64,000 nucleotides of DNA from Flavivirga aquatica (GTDB lineage: Bacteria; Bacteroidota; Bacteroidia; Flavobacteriales; Flavobacteriaceae). Each line of letters begins with the position of its first letter. Within the stretch, counting starts at the first letter, position 1. Positions 9,316 to 18,654 of the stretch are shown here, in pieces. The DNA is taken from assembly GCF_001747085.1 (NCBI RefSeq), contig NZ_MDJD01000054.1:744001-808000 (forward strand), given 5' to 3'. The position numbers and the translations under genes were made by a program. The notes beneath the pieces were generated by a model. It made no database searches, was not told where the DNA came from, and saw only the letters and a list, made by a program, of their open reading frames with translations.

Positions 9316-11254
9316 TATAACAACGTATTTCAAATAATTTGACAGTTTTAACTCCATAGGTATCAAACATGTTGATTCTTATTGCTGTAGCCTCAATTTG
9401 ATCAAACTTAAACTTTATTAATCGTGTAATATTTTTTTCTTGACTACATACTTTAACCCAATTACCTTGCACTCTGGCTTCCACATCTAACCTCTTTAAC
9501 AACTCTGGCGGAATTGTTGTTATATGATTTTTACGTGAAGGTTGTTTAAGCATCATAATGTTCTTCTTTAGATTAGAATCACATTTTATTTCTATTTTAG
9601 AAATAGAAACAGGAGCCTCCCATTCTAATTGTACTTTTGCAGGCAAATCTTCTTCCGATTGCCAATGGTTTATTTTCCCATCAATATCTCTTGAAATACC
9701 ATTGATCAGGTTTTTAACATCTCCAGAGCGTGTTGATGATCCAAAAATGGTGCTAGCTTTTTTAGCTAAATCTTTAGGATCATTAGCAGCTACTTTTGGG
9801 ATGTAAACATCATCTCTCATTAATTGTTCTTGTAATTCTTTTATATGAGTTTGAACAATATCTCTTGGCAATACATTTTTTTCAACACATATTGCAGCAG
9901 CTGTACCCACTGCTTGTCCCATTAAAGCACAAGTTCCCTGTATTCTTGTTGATGATAATGCAATATGTGTTTGACTCACATTACGCCCTGCAAACATTAA
10001 ATTTTCTATGTTAACAGAATATAAAGTCCTAAAGGGTACTTGATAAATTTCTTTAAATTTATAATGAAAAAAACTTGGTGGATCATTTAGATTTTCAATT
10101 CCTCCAGGATTATGTTCATCTAACGACCACCCACCAAAACCTATGGCATCTTCAAAATGTTTATGCTCTACCAAATCCCTTTCTGATAATATATAATCGC
10201 CTATAAAACGACGTGATTCTCTTCGTCCTGGTAATGAACCTACCCAATCTAGAGCATAATTAGCAGATTCAGGATATTTTCCTGAATTTTTTACATGGTC
10301 CCAAACGCCATGTAAATAGCCCATAAGCTTATGTCTATTTTCTTCTTGGACATCTACAATATCAAAATCATCACCTAATTCTACCCACCAAAATCCATCA
10401 ATAAATTGTTTTATTTTTCTTTTGGTTGATTTTTCTTCATCGTATTTAATTACAAAGGATGGCGGTTCATAAGGCATAGGTCTGCCCATATCTTTAGCCT
10501 GCATTAAAATAGAAGCTCCCATTTGCCATCCATCGGGTTTGTCTGGAGCATAGGTTTCATTAAATTCAGCTTTACCTTCACGTCCTGTTCTATATAATGC
10601 ACCTGCTTTTGCAGCCATAAGTCCATCCCCAGAACAGTCAATAAAAATAGGGGCTTTTATGATAAACTCAGTTTCTGTAGTAAGTTGCCAGCAACACGCA
10701 GAAACGATTTTATTTCCATTCATTTCCGCATCGATAGCTTGCGTATTTAGCATCACCGTTAAGTTGGGTTCCCGTGTTACAAAATCATATAAAACATGAT
10801 CCCAAACGGGGTAAGATTCTTGCTGATTTTTTGCTCTATTTTCTAATAAGAATTCTTCTATAATTCCAGTCTCTCTTTCGGGAAGATTATTTGGTTTTAG
10901 GTGTGCCACTCCATTTACGGTTACACGTATTTCGCTTGAAGCATTTCCTCCCAAACATGGACGGTCATTAATTAAAACCGTTTTAGCACCATTTCTGGCT
11001 GAAGCAACTGCGGCAGGTATACCAGCCATTCCAGCGCCTATAACAACAACATCGTACGATTTTGTTTTTTTTCGTAATGGATTTTTTACTTTTTTTCCTG
11101 TGCCTAATTGGTGCCATTGCTCGTCCTCAATAAGATCATTACTAACATTAATTTCAGTAACATTACCATTTATAGACTTACATGATGCCAGAGGCAAAAG
11201 ACTTGTCGTAATTGCAGTACCAGCTATATTCCTTATAAACTTCCTTCTTTCCAT
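9308..11254 (-). CDS. Tat-exported FAD-dependent oxidoreductase (paralogue B)
   Basis: 648 residues. The N-terminus MERRKFIRNIAGTAITTSLLP is a twin-arginine signal, followed by LASC, so export of a folded, FAD-loaded protein is expected, possibly with lipidation. The FAD motif VVVIGAGMAGIPAAVASARNG lies at about residues 71-91, then LGGNASSEIRV. DWVGSLPGRRESRRFIGDYIL and the C-terminal domain ending MFDTYGVKTVKLFEIRCYND are shared with paralogues A and C. It is translationally coupled to the SGAT-motif protein (8-base overlap). The gene is separated from paralogue C by a 235-bp gap filled mainly by a palindromic repeat. Family membership is clear; the substrate is not. Confidence 0.88.
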   Translation of the reverse strand: MERRKFIRNIAGTAITTSLLPLASCKSINGNVTEINVSNDLIEDEQWHQLGTGKKVKNPLRKKTKSYDVVVIGAGMAGIPAAVASARNGAKTVLINDRPCLGGNASSEIRVTVNGVAHLKPNNLPERETGIIEEFLLENRAKNQQESYPVWDHVLYDFVTREPNLTVMLNTQAIDAEMNGNKIVSACCWQLTTETEFIIKAPIFIDCSGDGLMAAKAGALYRTGREGKAEFNETYAPDKPDGWQMGASILMQAKDMGRPMPYEPPSFVIKYDEEKSTKRKIKQFIDGFWWVELGDDFDIVDVQEENRHKLMGYLHGVWDHVKNSGKYPESANYALDWVGSLPGRRESRRFIGDYILSERDLVEHKHFEDAIGFGGWSLDEHNPGGIENLNDPPSFFHYKFKEIYQVPFRTLYSVNIENLMFAGRNVSQTHIALSSTRIQGTCALMGQAVGTAAAICVEKNVLPRDIVQTHIKELQEQLMRDDVYIPKVAANDPKDLAKKASTIFGSSTRSGDVKNLINGISRDIDGKINHWQSEEDLPAKVQLEWEAPVSISKIEIKCDSNLKKNIMMLKQPSRKNHITTIPPELLKRLDVEARVQGNWVKVCSQEKNITRLIKFKFDQIEATAIRINMFDTYGVKTVKLFEIRCYND

Positions 11255-11312
11255 ACCCCTTTAATTTAGCCTATAATTATATTTTTAAGATTTAATTCTA
11301 TAGATTCTATAT

Positions 11313-11474
11313 ATTGAACTCATCTTGACTTTTTCTATTTCCTAAAAAACGTCTAAAATTCGCTCATATTTCATTACTTTTTTACACATAGCGATGCTAT
11401 GTCTTGCAAAAAGTGCTTAATCTGAATAAATTTCAACTCATTTTCGGTTAAAAACAAAAAGTTAAGATGAGTGC
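11313..11474. repeat. MITE-like long imperfect palindrome, copy 1
   Basis: About 160 bp filling most of the gap between two FAD oxidoreductase genes. The left end reads TTGAACTCATCTTGACTTTT and the right end is nearly its reverse complement (AAAAAGTTAAGATGAGT). The centre is a perfect hairpin, ACATAGC-GAT-GCTATGT, at 11386-11402. Most of the left arm pairs with the right arm, so the whole unit could fold as one long stem. A second, diverged copy lies at 23321-23485. No open frame is present. The structure fits a non-autonomous transposable element or REP-like unit. Confidence 0.7.
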
Positions 11475-11489
11475 TTTATTAAAAACCAA

Positions 11490-13412
11490 TTAAGCATAAC
11501 AGCGTACCTCAAATAATTTCACATTTTCGGCACCATAAGTTTCAGTCATTTTAATTCTAACGGCTGTTGTTTTTATAGTATCGAATTTAAATTTAATTAA
11601 TCGCGTTCTGTTTTCTTCAATGACTCCTAGTTTTATCCATTTACCATTTACACGTGCTTCTAAACTCAAAGATTTAAGTAGCTCATTAGGAATACCGTTA
11701 AAATAAAGTTCATCATTTCTACTATCCTTACGCATCATAATATTACGTTGAAGGTTGGTATCACATTTTAACTCTACATAAGATAATGATATTGATGATT
11801 CCCATTCTAACTGAAGATCAGCAGATAAACCATCTGATTGCCAATGATTATTTTTACCATCAATATCTCTAGAAAAACCATTAATTAGTTTTTTTGCATC
11901 TCCAGACGATGTTGTTGAACCAAATATCAAGCTTGCTTTTCTAGCTAAATCATTAGGATCATTTGCTGGACGTTTTGGTATAAACGCATCATCTCTTAAC
12001 ATTTGTTCTTGTAAATTCTTAATATATTTTTGTCCTACTTCTCTAGGTAATACATTTTTCTTATTACAAATAGCTGCAGCTGTACCTACTGCTTGCCCCA
12101 TCAATGCACAAGTTCCCATAATTCTACTCGAAGAAAGTGCTATGTGTGTTTGACTTACATTACGACCTGCAAACATTAAATTAGATACATTTTTAGAATA
12201 TAAACTTCTAAAAGGAAATTGATACACCTCTTCAAAATGATAATGGAAATAACTTGGTGGTTCCGAAATATTTTCAATACCTCCTGGATTGTGCTCATCT
12301 AAAGACCAACCTCCAAAGGCTACAGCATCATCAAAATGTTTGTGTTCTGTCATGTCTTTTTCAGAAACGATATAATCTCCTATAAAACGACGTGATTCTC
12401 TCCTCCCTGGTAATGATCCTACCCAGTCCAAGGCTAAGTTTTCTGCTTCTGGGAATTTACCAGAGTTTTTAATATAATCCCATACTCCATGTAGGTATCC
12501 CATTAATTTATGTCTGTTTTCTTCAAAGTCTGCAATAATATCATCATCACTACCAACTTCTATCCACCAAATACCTTCATGAAAACCAGCAAATTTTCTT
12601 CTTTTATGTCCTCCTTCATGTGTGTATTTTATAGCATATGATGGTGGTGAATATTTCATTGGTTTCCCCATATCTTTTGAAGACATTAATAAGGTAGCCC
12701 CCATTTGCCATCCATCTGGCTCGTCTGGAGCAAATTTTTCATTAAATTCTGCTTTACCTTCTCGTCCTGTTCTATATTCGGCACCAGAAGTTGCCGCTAA
12801 TAAACCATCTCCAGAACAATCAATATATACAGGCGCATTAATGGTAAACAGAATCTCTGTAGTAGCTTGCCAGCACAATGCAGATTTAATTTTGTCGCCG
12901 TCCATAACTGCTTCTATGGCTTGGGTGTTTAACATTAGAGTAAGATTAGGTTCTCTTACAACAAAATCGTAAAGGACATGATCCCAAACAGGAAAAGATT
13001 CTTGCTCGTTTTCAAATCTATTATGTAATAATATTTCTTCAATAATTCCTGTTTCGCGCTCTGCTTTCCCTTTTATGTTATTCACTCCATTTAAGTGTAC
13101 ACGCATTTCACTAGAGGCATTCCCTCCTAAAACAGGTCTATCTTGAATTAAAACTGTTTTAGATCCATTTCTGGCAGCCGCTACTGCTGCACAAATACCT
13201 GCTGCTCCACCGCCAATTACTGCCACATCATAGGCTACGGTTTTCTTTCTAGAATTTGAACCTGTTTTTCCAGTTCCTAAATCAAACCATTTATCCTGCT
13301 TTCTATCATAAACCATGTCTTTTGCACCTACACATGACGCTGTTACTAATGGAATAACTCCTGCTGCAACTGCAGCTGTAGTGCCTTTTTTAAAAAACTC
13401 TCTTCTTTTCAT
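11490..13412 (-). CDS. Tat-exported FAD-dependent oxidoreductase (paralogue C)
   Basis: 640 residues. The N-terminus MKRREFFKKGTTAAVAAGVIP is a twin-arginine signal, and VTASC at its end could be a lipobox. The FAD motif VAVIGGGAAGICAAVAAARNG is at about residues 63-83, followed by LGGNASSEMRV. The shared block DWVGSLPGRRESRRFIGDYIV and the discoidin-like tail ending MTETYGAENVKLFEVRCYA are both intact. It is the first oxidoreductase after the sulfatase at 13455-15116, only 42 bases downstream, so the sulfatase promoter probably drives it. Three paralogues kept side by side, two exported and one not, suggest different substrates or compartments. Reaction unknown. Confidence 0.88.
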   Translation of the reverse strand: MKRREFFKKGTTAAVAAGVIPLVTASCVGAKDMVYDRKQDKWFDLGTGKTGSNSRKKTVAYDVAVIGGGAAGICAAVAAARNGSKTVLIQDRPVLGGNASSEMRVHLNGVNNIKGKAERETGIIEEILLHNRFENEQESFPVWDHVLYDFVVREPNLTLMLNTQAIEAVMDGDKIKSALCWQATTEILFTINAPVYIDCSGDGLLAATSGAEYRTGREGKAEFNEKFAPDEPDGWQMGATLLMSSKDMGKPMKYSPPSYAIKYTHEGGHKRRKFAGFHEGIWWIEVGSDDDIIADFEENRHKLMGYLHGVWDYIKNSGKFPEAENLALDWVGSLPGRRESRRFIGDYIVSEKDMTEHKHFDDAVAFGGWSLDEHNPGGIENISEPPSYFHYHFEEVYQFPFRSLYSKNVSNLMFAGRNVSQTHIALSSSRIMGTCALMGQAVGTAAAICNKKNVLPREVGQKYIKNLQEQMLRDDAFIPKRPANDPNDLARKASLIFGSTTSSGDAKKLINGFSRDIDGKNNHWQSDGLSADLQLEWESSISLSYVELKCDTNLQRNIMMRKDSRNDELYFNGIPNELLKSLSLEARVNGKWIKLGVIEENRTRLIKFKFDTIKTTAVRIKMTETYGAENVKLFEVRCYA

Positions 13413-13454
13413 TTTCTATCTAGTTTAGTAATACTGTCTTTTATATTTTTTTAA

Positions 13455-15116
13455 TTATTTAATATTAGGAAGGTTACTTTTCCACCCTTTATTAAATTGT
13501 TCTGTAAGTTTTTTTACCAATTCTGGATTTGCCTCAGCAATATTTACCGTTTCTAATGGATCTGTTTTATGATCGTATAATTCTATAAAAACTGGTTCTT
13601 TTTCTGGGTTCGATCTATCTTTCCAAATAATAAAACGATGTTGCTCTGTTCGCATAGCATATCCCATTAAATTATTTTCAAAAAGGTCTCTATCCCATTT
13701 CTCTTTTTGTTGTTTTTGGATACGTTCTTCTACCTCTTCAATTAATGGTCCAAAATAAGTTTCTCGCATTGCTGGTCTTAAAGGGTATGCTCCCCACTCA
13801 CGTAATGCTGGTGAAGGGAACTGGCTAATTGCTGCTGTTTTCCATGGGGTATCTGGCTTTTCTAATAATGTTTTAAAACTATAACCTTCTACATGTTCTG
13901 GAGTTTCTATTCCTGCCAAATCACATAAGGTTGGGTACATATCTACTAATTCTACTAAAGCTTCTGTAGTTTTACCACGACTTTCTTTTGGCATATCTGG
14001 TGTCCAAATCATCATGGGTACACGTGTTGCTATTTCGTAGTTTGTTGCTTTTCCCCAAATACCCATGTCTCCTAAATGCCATCCATGGTCACTCCAAACT
14101 ATAATAATAGTATTATCACGTACTCCCGCTTCTTCTAAAGCCTCAATCATTTTACCTATTTGCGCATCTACATAACTTACACATGCTAAATAGGCATGCT
14201 TTAATGTTTTTGCTAATTCATGATCTATAGCTCCTTTTTTAGGAATACCGCTTCTTACACGAAGTTCAAATGATGGATGAAGTCCCATTTGCGCTCCATT
14301 CTCAGGACTACGATCTTGGTCTGTTAAAGTAATGTCTTCTCTATTATACAAATCCCAATATTTTTTAGGTGACACCCAATTAAGGTGCGGTTTATTAAAA
14401 CCTAAACCTAAGAAAAAAGGTTTGTCTTCTCTTTTGGCCAACATTTCTTTCATCGTGGCAATGGCAAGTTCTGTATTATAACCGTCAGAGAAAGTATTGT
14501 CTGGAACATCTGCAGATTCGTAAGCAGCTCCTGATGCTAAACCAAAACGTGCTACTTTACCATATTTGGCTACCATTTCTTTACGTGTTTGTGCACGTTC
14601 TTTTATGTTCTTTTCCAAGGCAAAAGCAACAGGTTTCTTTATTCCTTTTGTTATCATGCTATCTATAGCTGGAGTTCTACTCCATGATAATTCATCATCT
14701 AAATCTCCATGATGAAATATCTTTCCCGCGTATACAGTTTCATATCCATTTTGCATGAAATGCTGAGGTAATGTGACCACATTTGGATTGCTTTCTCTAA
14801 ATTTTATATAATTATGATAAACTCCACTAGTCTCTGGACGAATACCTGTTAAAAGACTCGCTCTTGACGGCCCACAAATAGCTTGTTGGCAATAGGCTTT
14901 ATTAAATAGCAAACCTTGACTTGCTAGTTTATCTAAATTTGGACTTACTGCTACATTAGAACCATAACAGCCTAATTCTGGTCGCAAATCGTCAATACCA
15001 ATAAATAAAATATTTGGTTGTTTTTTAGTACTTATTTTTTTTTCACCCTGAGAATTTCCACAATTTGTAAATAAAAAAAGCAGTATTAAATAGGATATGT
15101 ATTTCATAGTAGTCAT
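13455..15116 (-). CDS. Sulfatase (S1 family, iduronate-2-sulfatase-like), lipoprotein
   Basis: 553 residues. A short hydrophobic leader ends LFLFTNC (Cys19), a probable lipobox. The sulfatase domain starts NILFIGIDDLRPELG (metal Asp42/Asp43). The formylglycine motif is CGPSR with Cys81 (ICGPSRASLLTG). The block IVWSDHGWHLGDMGIWGK is typical of the iduronate-2-sulfatase-like subgroup. A close paralogue lies at 24774-26453 with the same IDDLRPE and SDHGWHLGDMG blocks. In-frame ATGs are at 15116 and 15107; either gives the leader. It is transcribed divergently from the TPR/HTH regulator at 15284. The likely job is desulfation of galactan oligosaccharides in the periplasm or at the surface; the position cleaved is unknown. 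Confidence 0.93.
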   Translation of the reverse strand: MTTMKYISYLILLFLFTNCGNSQGEKKISTKKQPNILFIGIDDLRPELGCYGSNVAVSPNLDKLASQGLLFNKAYCQQAICGPSRASLLTGIRPETSGVYHNYIKFRESNPNVVTLPQHFMQNGYETVYAGKIFHHGDLDDELSWSRTPAIDSMITKGIKKPVAFALEKNIKERAQTRKEMVAKYGKVARFGLASGAAYESADVPDNTFSDGYNTELAIATMKEMLAKREDKPFFLGLGFNKPHLNWVSPKKYWDLYNREDITLTDQDRSPENGAQMGLHPSFELRVRSGIPKKGAIDHELAKTLKHAYLACVSYVDAQIGKMIEALEEAGVRDNTIIIVWSDHGWHLGDMGIWGKATNYEIATRVPMMIWTPDMPKESRGKTTEALVELVDMYPTLCDLAGIETPEHVEGYSFKTLLEKPDTPWKTAAISQFPSPALREWGAYPLRPAMRETYFGPLIEEVEERIQKQQKEKWDRDLFENNLMGYAMRTEQHRFIIWKDRSNPEKEPVFIELYDHKTDPLETVNIAEANPELVKKLTEQFNKGWKSNLPNIK

Positions 15117-15283
15117 TTATTCTTCAGTTAAACTAACATATTAATGACTAAATTATATATAATTCTACCTAAAAAAGCAATAATTAGCATTACAAAAACT
15201 TAACATTGCTTATTTTAAGCTTATATTTGATTCATTATAACAAATAAACCAACCCTCTAAAAAACAAACTTAAAATACTGATT

Positions 15284-16891
15284 ATGAGATCAAAAAATTA
15301 TTTTTATTCATTTAAAATATTGATATTCATAATTATTTCGCATTTAACCATGAGCTTACATGGACAACAATTTAAAACATATCAAAAAGAAGGTACTATC
15401 TTAATAAAAACAAGTTCAGATTCTGTTTTAAAGCATTTAAAAAACGAATACAAAAAGACTTTAAGACAAAAAGACACTTCTCAAATAATAAAAAACCTTA
15501 TTTCTTTAAGTGCTTTTGAACGTATACATTTAAATTATAGTTCTGCGTTTAACAATTCTGGTAAAGCTCTATTTTTGGCTGAAGAGTTTAATGATTCTTT
15601 ATTAATAGCAAAAGCTCAAGAAGAATTAGGTGTTTTAACTTATTTATTTAAACAAGATGATGAGGCTGGATCTAATTTTAAGAAAGCGCATTTATATTAT
15701 AAAGCATTATATAAAAATAAGAAAATTCAGTTATCCGATTTATATCAATCACATTATAATCTTGTGTTGTATTACCAAAGAATTGTTGATAAAAAATCAC
15801 TAAAAGCTCACATAGATTCCTGCTACACAATAGCTAATAAAGGCAAACATAAATTAATTTATCAGGTTTATTTAAATGAAAAAAAATCTAGTTTAAAAGA
15901 ATGGGAAAACAAACCTCAAGAAGCACTTAAACTCTTAAATGATTCTGCTACTACTCTTGAGAATTTAGATAACCAATTCGAAGTGACTAATATTCACAAA
16001 AGCTTTCTTATTATTATTTATGGAAGAATTGGTAATATTTATATGAATTTTGGACGCTTAGATTTAGCAAAAAATTATTTTAATAAATCGATAAACATTG
16101 AAGATATTAATAGCGAACATACATTTTATAAATCTTTTATACATGCGCGTTATGCTACATTATTATTTAATGAAGGTGATTATGAAAATGCCTATTTAAA
16201 TCAACAGAAATCTAATACAATAAATAACACCTACTTAAACCTTAGGAATGATAAAAACCGTGGTTTTCTAACTATAAAAAACCATTATAAGGATGAATTA
16301 GATAAAAAGAATGTATTATTAAACAAACAAAACTTCGACTTAAATGAACGTAATCAAAAAATTCTACGCTTTAGAATATTCTTTTTTATAGCGTTCTTTC
16401 TTTTTATTATAACCGCTTTAATTGTAAGATCTAAAATAAAATTCTTAAAGTATCAAAAAAAAGAGCAAAACTCAAAAGAGTTATTAGATATTAAAAATAG
16501 CGAGCTAACAATTAGCACACTTCAGCTAATAGAAAAAGAAGAAGTTATAAAATCGTTAAGTGATCATATAAAAAAATATAATGCAGATAACGGCTCAAAA
16601 TTATTATTAAAGTCTATCGAAAATCGTTCTGTAAGTTTGTGGGACGCCTTCAATAATCGATTTATTTCACAAAACGATGGTTTTTATGAACGCTTAAAAG
16701 AAAAAGTTCCTAATTTAAGTTCTGCCGATTTAAAAATTTGTGCTTTAATAAAACTGAATTTTTCTGGAAAAGAAATGGCTTATTTATTAGGTATATCTTT
16801 AGGTAGCGTACATGTCGCTAGACATCGGTTACGTAAAAAAATAGGGCTTGAACGAGATATAAACCTGACTAATTATATTAATTCAATTTAA
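15284..16891 (+). CDS. Membrane-bound TPR protein with C-terminal LuxR-like HTH (regulator)
   Basis: 535 residues, and one of the few plus-strand genes. A signal or anchor sequence (residues 1-28) is followed by an alpha-helical region with TPR character (about 60-330; for example GNIYMNFGRLDLAKNYFNKS). A single transmembrane helix (IFFFIAFFLFIITALIV, about 364-382) leads into a coiled coil. The C-terminal helix-turn-helix (about 478-530) reads SADLKICALIKLNFSGKEMAYLLGISLGSVHVARHRLRKK in context, like LuxR-type effector domains fused to TPRs in Bacteroidota. This topology implies periplasmic sensing with cytoplasmic DNA binding. It is divergent from the sulfatase at 15116 (167-bp gap) and convergent with the next sulfatase (10-bp gap). 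It is the only obvious transcription regulator in the window. Confidence 0.85.
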   Translation: MRSKNYFYSFKILIFIIISHLTMSLHGQQFKTYQKEGTILIKTSSDSVLKHLKNEYKKTLRQKDTSQIIKNLISLSAFERIHLNYSSAFNNSGKALFLAEEFNDSLLIAKAQEELGVLTYLFKQDDEAGSNFKKAHLYYKALYKNKKIQLSDLYQSHYNLVLYYQRIVDKKSLKAHIDSCYTIANKGKHKLIYQVYLNEKKSSLKEWENKPQEALKLLNDSATTLENLDNQFEVTNIHKSFLIIIYGRIGNIYMNFGRLDLAKNYFNKSINIEDINSEHTFYKSFIHARYATLLFNEGDYENAYLNQQKSNTINNTYLNLRNDKNRGFLTIKNHYKDELDKKNVLLNKQNFDLNERNQKILRFRIFFFIAFFLFIITALIVRSKIKFLKYQKKEQNSKELLDIKNSELTISTLQLIEKEEVIKSLSDHIKKYNADNGSKLLLKSIENRSVSLWDAFNNRFISQNDGFYERLKEKVPNLSSADLKICALIKLNFSGKEMAYLLGISLGSVHVARHRLRKKIGLERDINLTNYINSI

Positions 16892-16901
16892 ATTATTTTA
16901 C

Positions 16902-18482
16902 TTATTGAATTAATAACTGTTTCAGTTGTCTTTTTAAGTATTTTTTAATTTTTAAGTATTCTTTCTTATAGGCTAAGTTATTCCATTCATACTGGTCTTT
17001 AGAATGATCGTAAAGTTCTTCCTTTCCATTTGCATATAGAATATATCTGTATCTTTTTGAACGCACTGAATAACTTTGATCTTCTACAGATTTACTTTTA
17101 AAATCACCTCTAACAACTGTTAATGCTATATTTGGCCCATTCCATAGTTTTTTTTCTGGATTTACTAAAAACGGTTTCATACTATGACCACTTAATCGTT
17201 TTCCTTTTTCGTTTTTCATGTTGCTCGCTTTAATTCCACATAAATCGGCAATTGTTGGATATATATCAATTAAAGATACTGGATTATCAATGCGCTTCCC
17301 TATACTTTTTAACATTTTTGGAACTCTAATAATCATAGGGATTCGAGTACTTTCTTCCCAAAGATTATTTTTATATAAAAAATCCTTTTCTCCATGGTTA
17401 TACCCATGATCACTCACTAAGACAACAATAGTGTTTTTATTAAAACTACTAGTCTTTAGAGCCTTTATAACTTTACCTACCTGATCATCTACAAAACTAA
17501 TACAAGCCAAATATGCTTGAAGATACTTTCGTAATCCTTCATCAATATTTTTATACGATGCTTCTAGTTCATCATAATGTTTTGCCCAAGGTGGCATCCA
17601 TTTAAATGTTGTTCTGTAAAATGTATCCTCAGTATCATTTTCTTTTATTATTGGTAATTTCAATGTTTCTAAAGGATACATATCAAAATATTTTTGAGGC
17701 GCAATTAATGGTGTGTGCGGCCTCACAAAACCAACTGCCATAAAAAAAGGTTTATCACTCCCTTTTTTATCTAAACTATTAATTTTTTCTACTGCCCAAT
17801 TAGCACTTTCTTCATCATTTAACAAATCTCGATCATCATCATTAATATACCTAAATGGTTTCCTTTTTTTATTGTGATACCAACCTTTGTATCCTGGAAC
17901 CTTTTTGTTTCCGGGAACCATAGGAATATCTGCTAAAGACGTAAACAAACCGTCATTTTTATCATTGGAATAGGCTTTTGGCATTGATGGGTGTTTTGCA
18001 ACTCTTTTTCCGTTAAAAGCATAAGGACCAAAATAATTTTCTACACCATATTCTGTCCATTCAGATTTCACTCTATGATGCATCAATTTACCTGTTGCAT
18101 AAGTACTGTATCCATTATCGCTCATAAATTGGGCTAAGGATTTACAATTTTTTAAAACCTCATTTTCTGTCCATTTTGAAAACCAAAAATTACTAGATTC
18201 ATGTGGATAAATACCTGTTAGCATACTTGCTCGAGATGGTGCACAAATTGGTGCATTTGTATGGGCATTTGTAAAAACAGTCCCTTCTTTTGCTAATGCA
18301 TCCATGTTTGGCGTTTTAACTTGCGGGTTCCCATCTAAAAAACCCGTATAGTCATTTAAATCGTCTAACATTACAAGTAAAACATTAGGACGATTATTAT
18401 TTTGAGAAAAAACAGCGTTTCCACAAGGTAAGTTCAGTCCTAAAACTAAACATAATAAAAACATGTCTTTTTTTATTAACAT
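16902..18482 (-). CDS. Sulfatase (S1 family, FGly type), secreted
   Basis: 526 residues. The signal peptide ends around AVFSQ (residue 27), giving periplasmic or surface location. The domain starts NVLLVMLDDLNDYTG (metal Asp40/Asp41). The formylglycine motif is CAPSR with Cys80 (ICAPSRASMLTGIYPHES). The block VVLVSDHGYNHGEKDF holds the second metal Asp-His pair. It differs clearly from the two iduronate-sulfatase-like paralogues and from the CSASR sulfatase, so the locus can attack several sulfate positions. It ends 10 bp from the convergent regulator gene. A terminator sits between it and the FG-GAP gene upstream, so it has its own promoter in the 172-bp gap at 18483-18654. Confidence 0.92.
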   Translation of the reverse strand: MLIKKDMFLLCLVLGLNLPCGNAVFSQNNNRPNVLLVMLDDLNDYTGFLDGNPQVKTPNMDALAKEGTVFTNAHTNAPICAPSRASMLTGIYPHESSNFWFSKWTENEVLKNCKSLAQFMSDNGYSTYATGKLMHHRVKSEWTEYGVENYFGPYAFNGKRVAKHPSMPKAYSNDKNDGLFTSLADIPMVPGNKKVPGYKGWYHNKKRKPFRYINDDDRDLLNDEESANWAVEKINSLDKKGSDKPFFMAVGFVRPHTPLIAPQKYFDMYPLETLKLPIIKENDTEDTFYRTTFKWMPPWAKHYDELEASYKNIDEGLRKYLQAYLACISFVDDQVGKVIKALKTSSFNKNTIVVLVSDHGYNHGEKDFLYKNNLWEESTRIPMIIRVPKMLKSIGKRIDNPVSLIDIYPTIADLCGIKASNMKNEKGKRLSGHSMKPFLVNPEKKLWNGPNIALTVVRGDFKSKSVEDQSYSVRSKRYRYILYANGKEELYDHSKDQYEWNNLAYKKEYLKIKKYLKRQLKQLLIQ

Positions 18483-18573
18483 GGTACATTTTTTTAATTA
18501 TTTTTCAGATAAAACTATCACATCAATACTAAGAGTTTCATATAAAAACCAACTTTATCTTCAGTAAAAACAT

Positions 18574-18608
18574 AAAAAACTCTAAAAACTTAAGTCCTTA
18601 GAGTTTTA
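18574..18608 (-). terminator. Rho-independent terminator after FG-GAP protein gene
   Basis: On the minus strand, AAAACTCTAA pairs with TTAGAGTTTT across a 12-13 base loop and is followed by a T run. It lies 47 bp past the stop of the gene at 18655-20541. This marks the end of the transcription unit coming from 30814. Confidence 0.7.
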
Positions 18609-18654
18609 ATTAAATTCTGTATATACAAACTATCATTTTGAGACAGACGTAATA

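Noticed and set aside
9316-9366. Longer N-terminus for the SGAT-motif protein
   Set aside because: It would overlap the upstream FAD oxidoreductase by 59 bases and push the hydrophobic signal 17 residues inward. The ATG at 9315 gives a proper signal peptide and a normal 8-base coupling overlap.
6323-13412. Naming the three FAD proteins xanthan lyases
   Set aside because: The sequences carry a classical dinucleotide-binding motif and a flavoprotein domain and nothing resembling a polysaccharide lyase.
15117-15283. Operator copy between the divergent sulfatase and regulator genes
   Set aside because: There is a CTACC-like half-site near 15164, but nothing resembling TTACC at the 21-bp position, so it was not listed.
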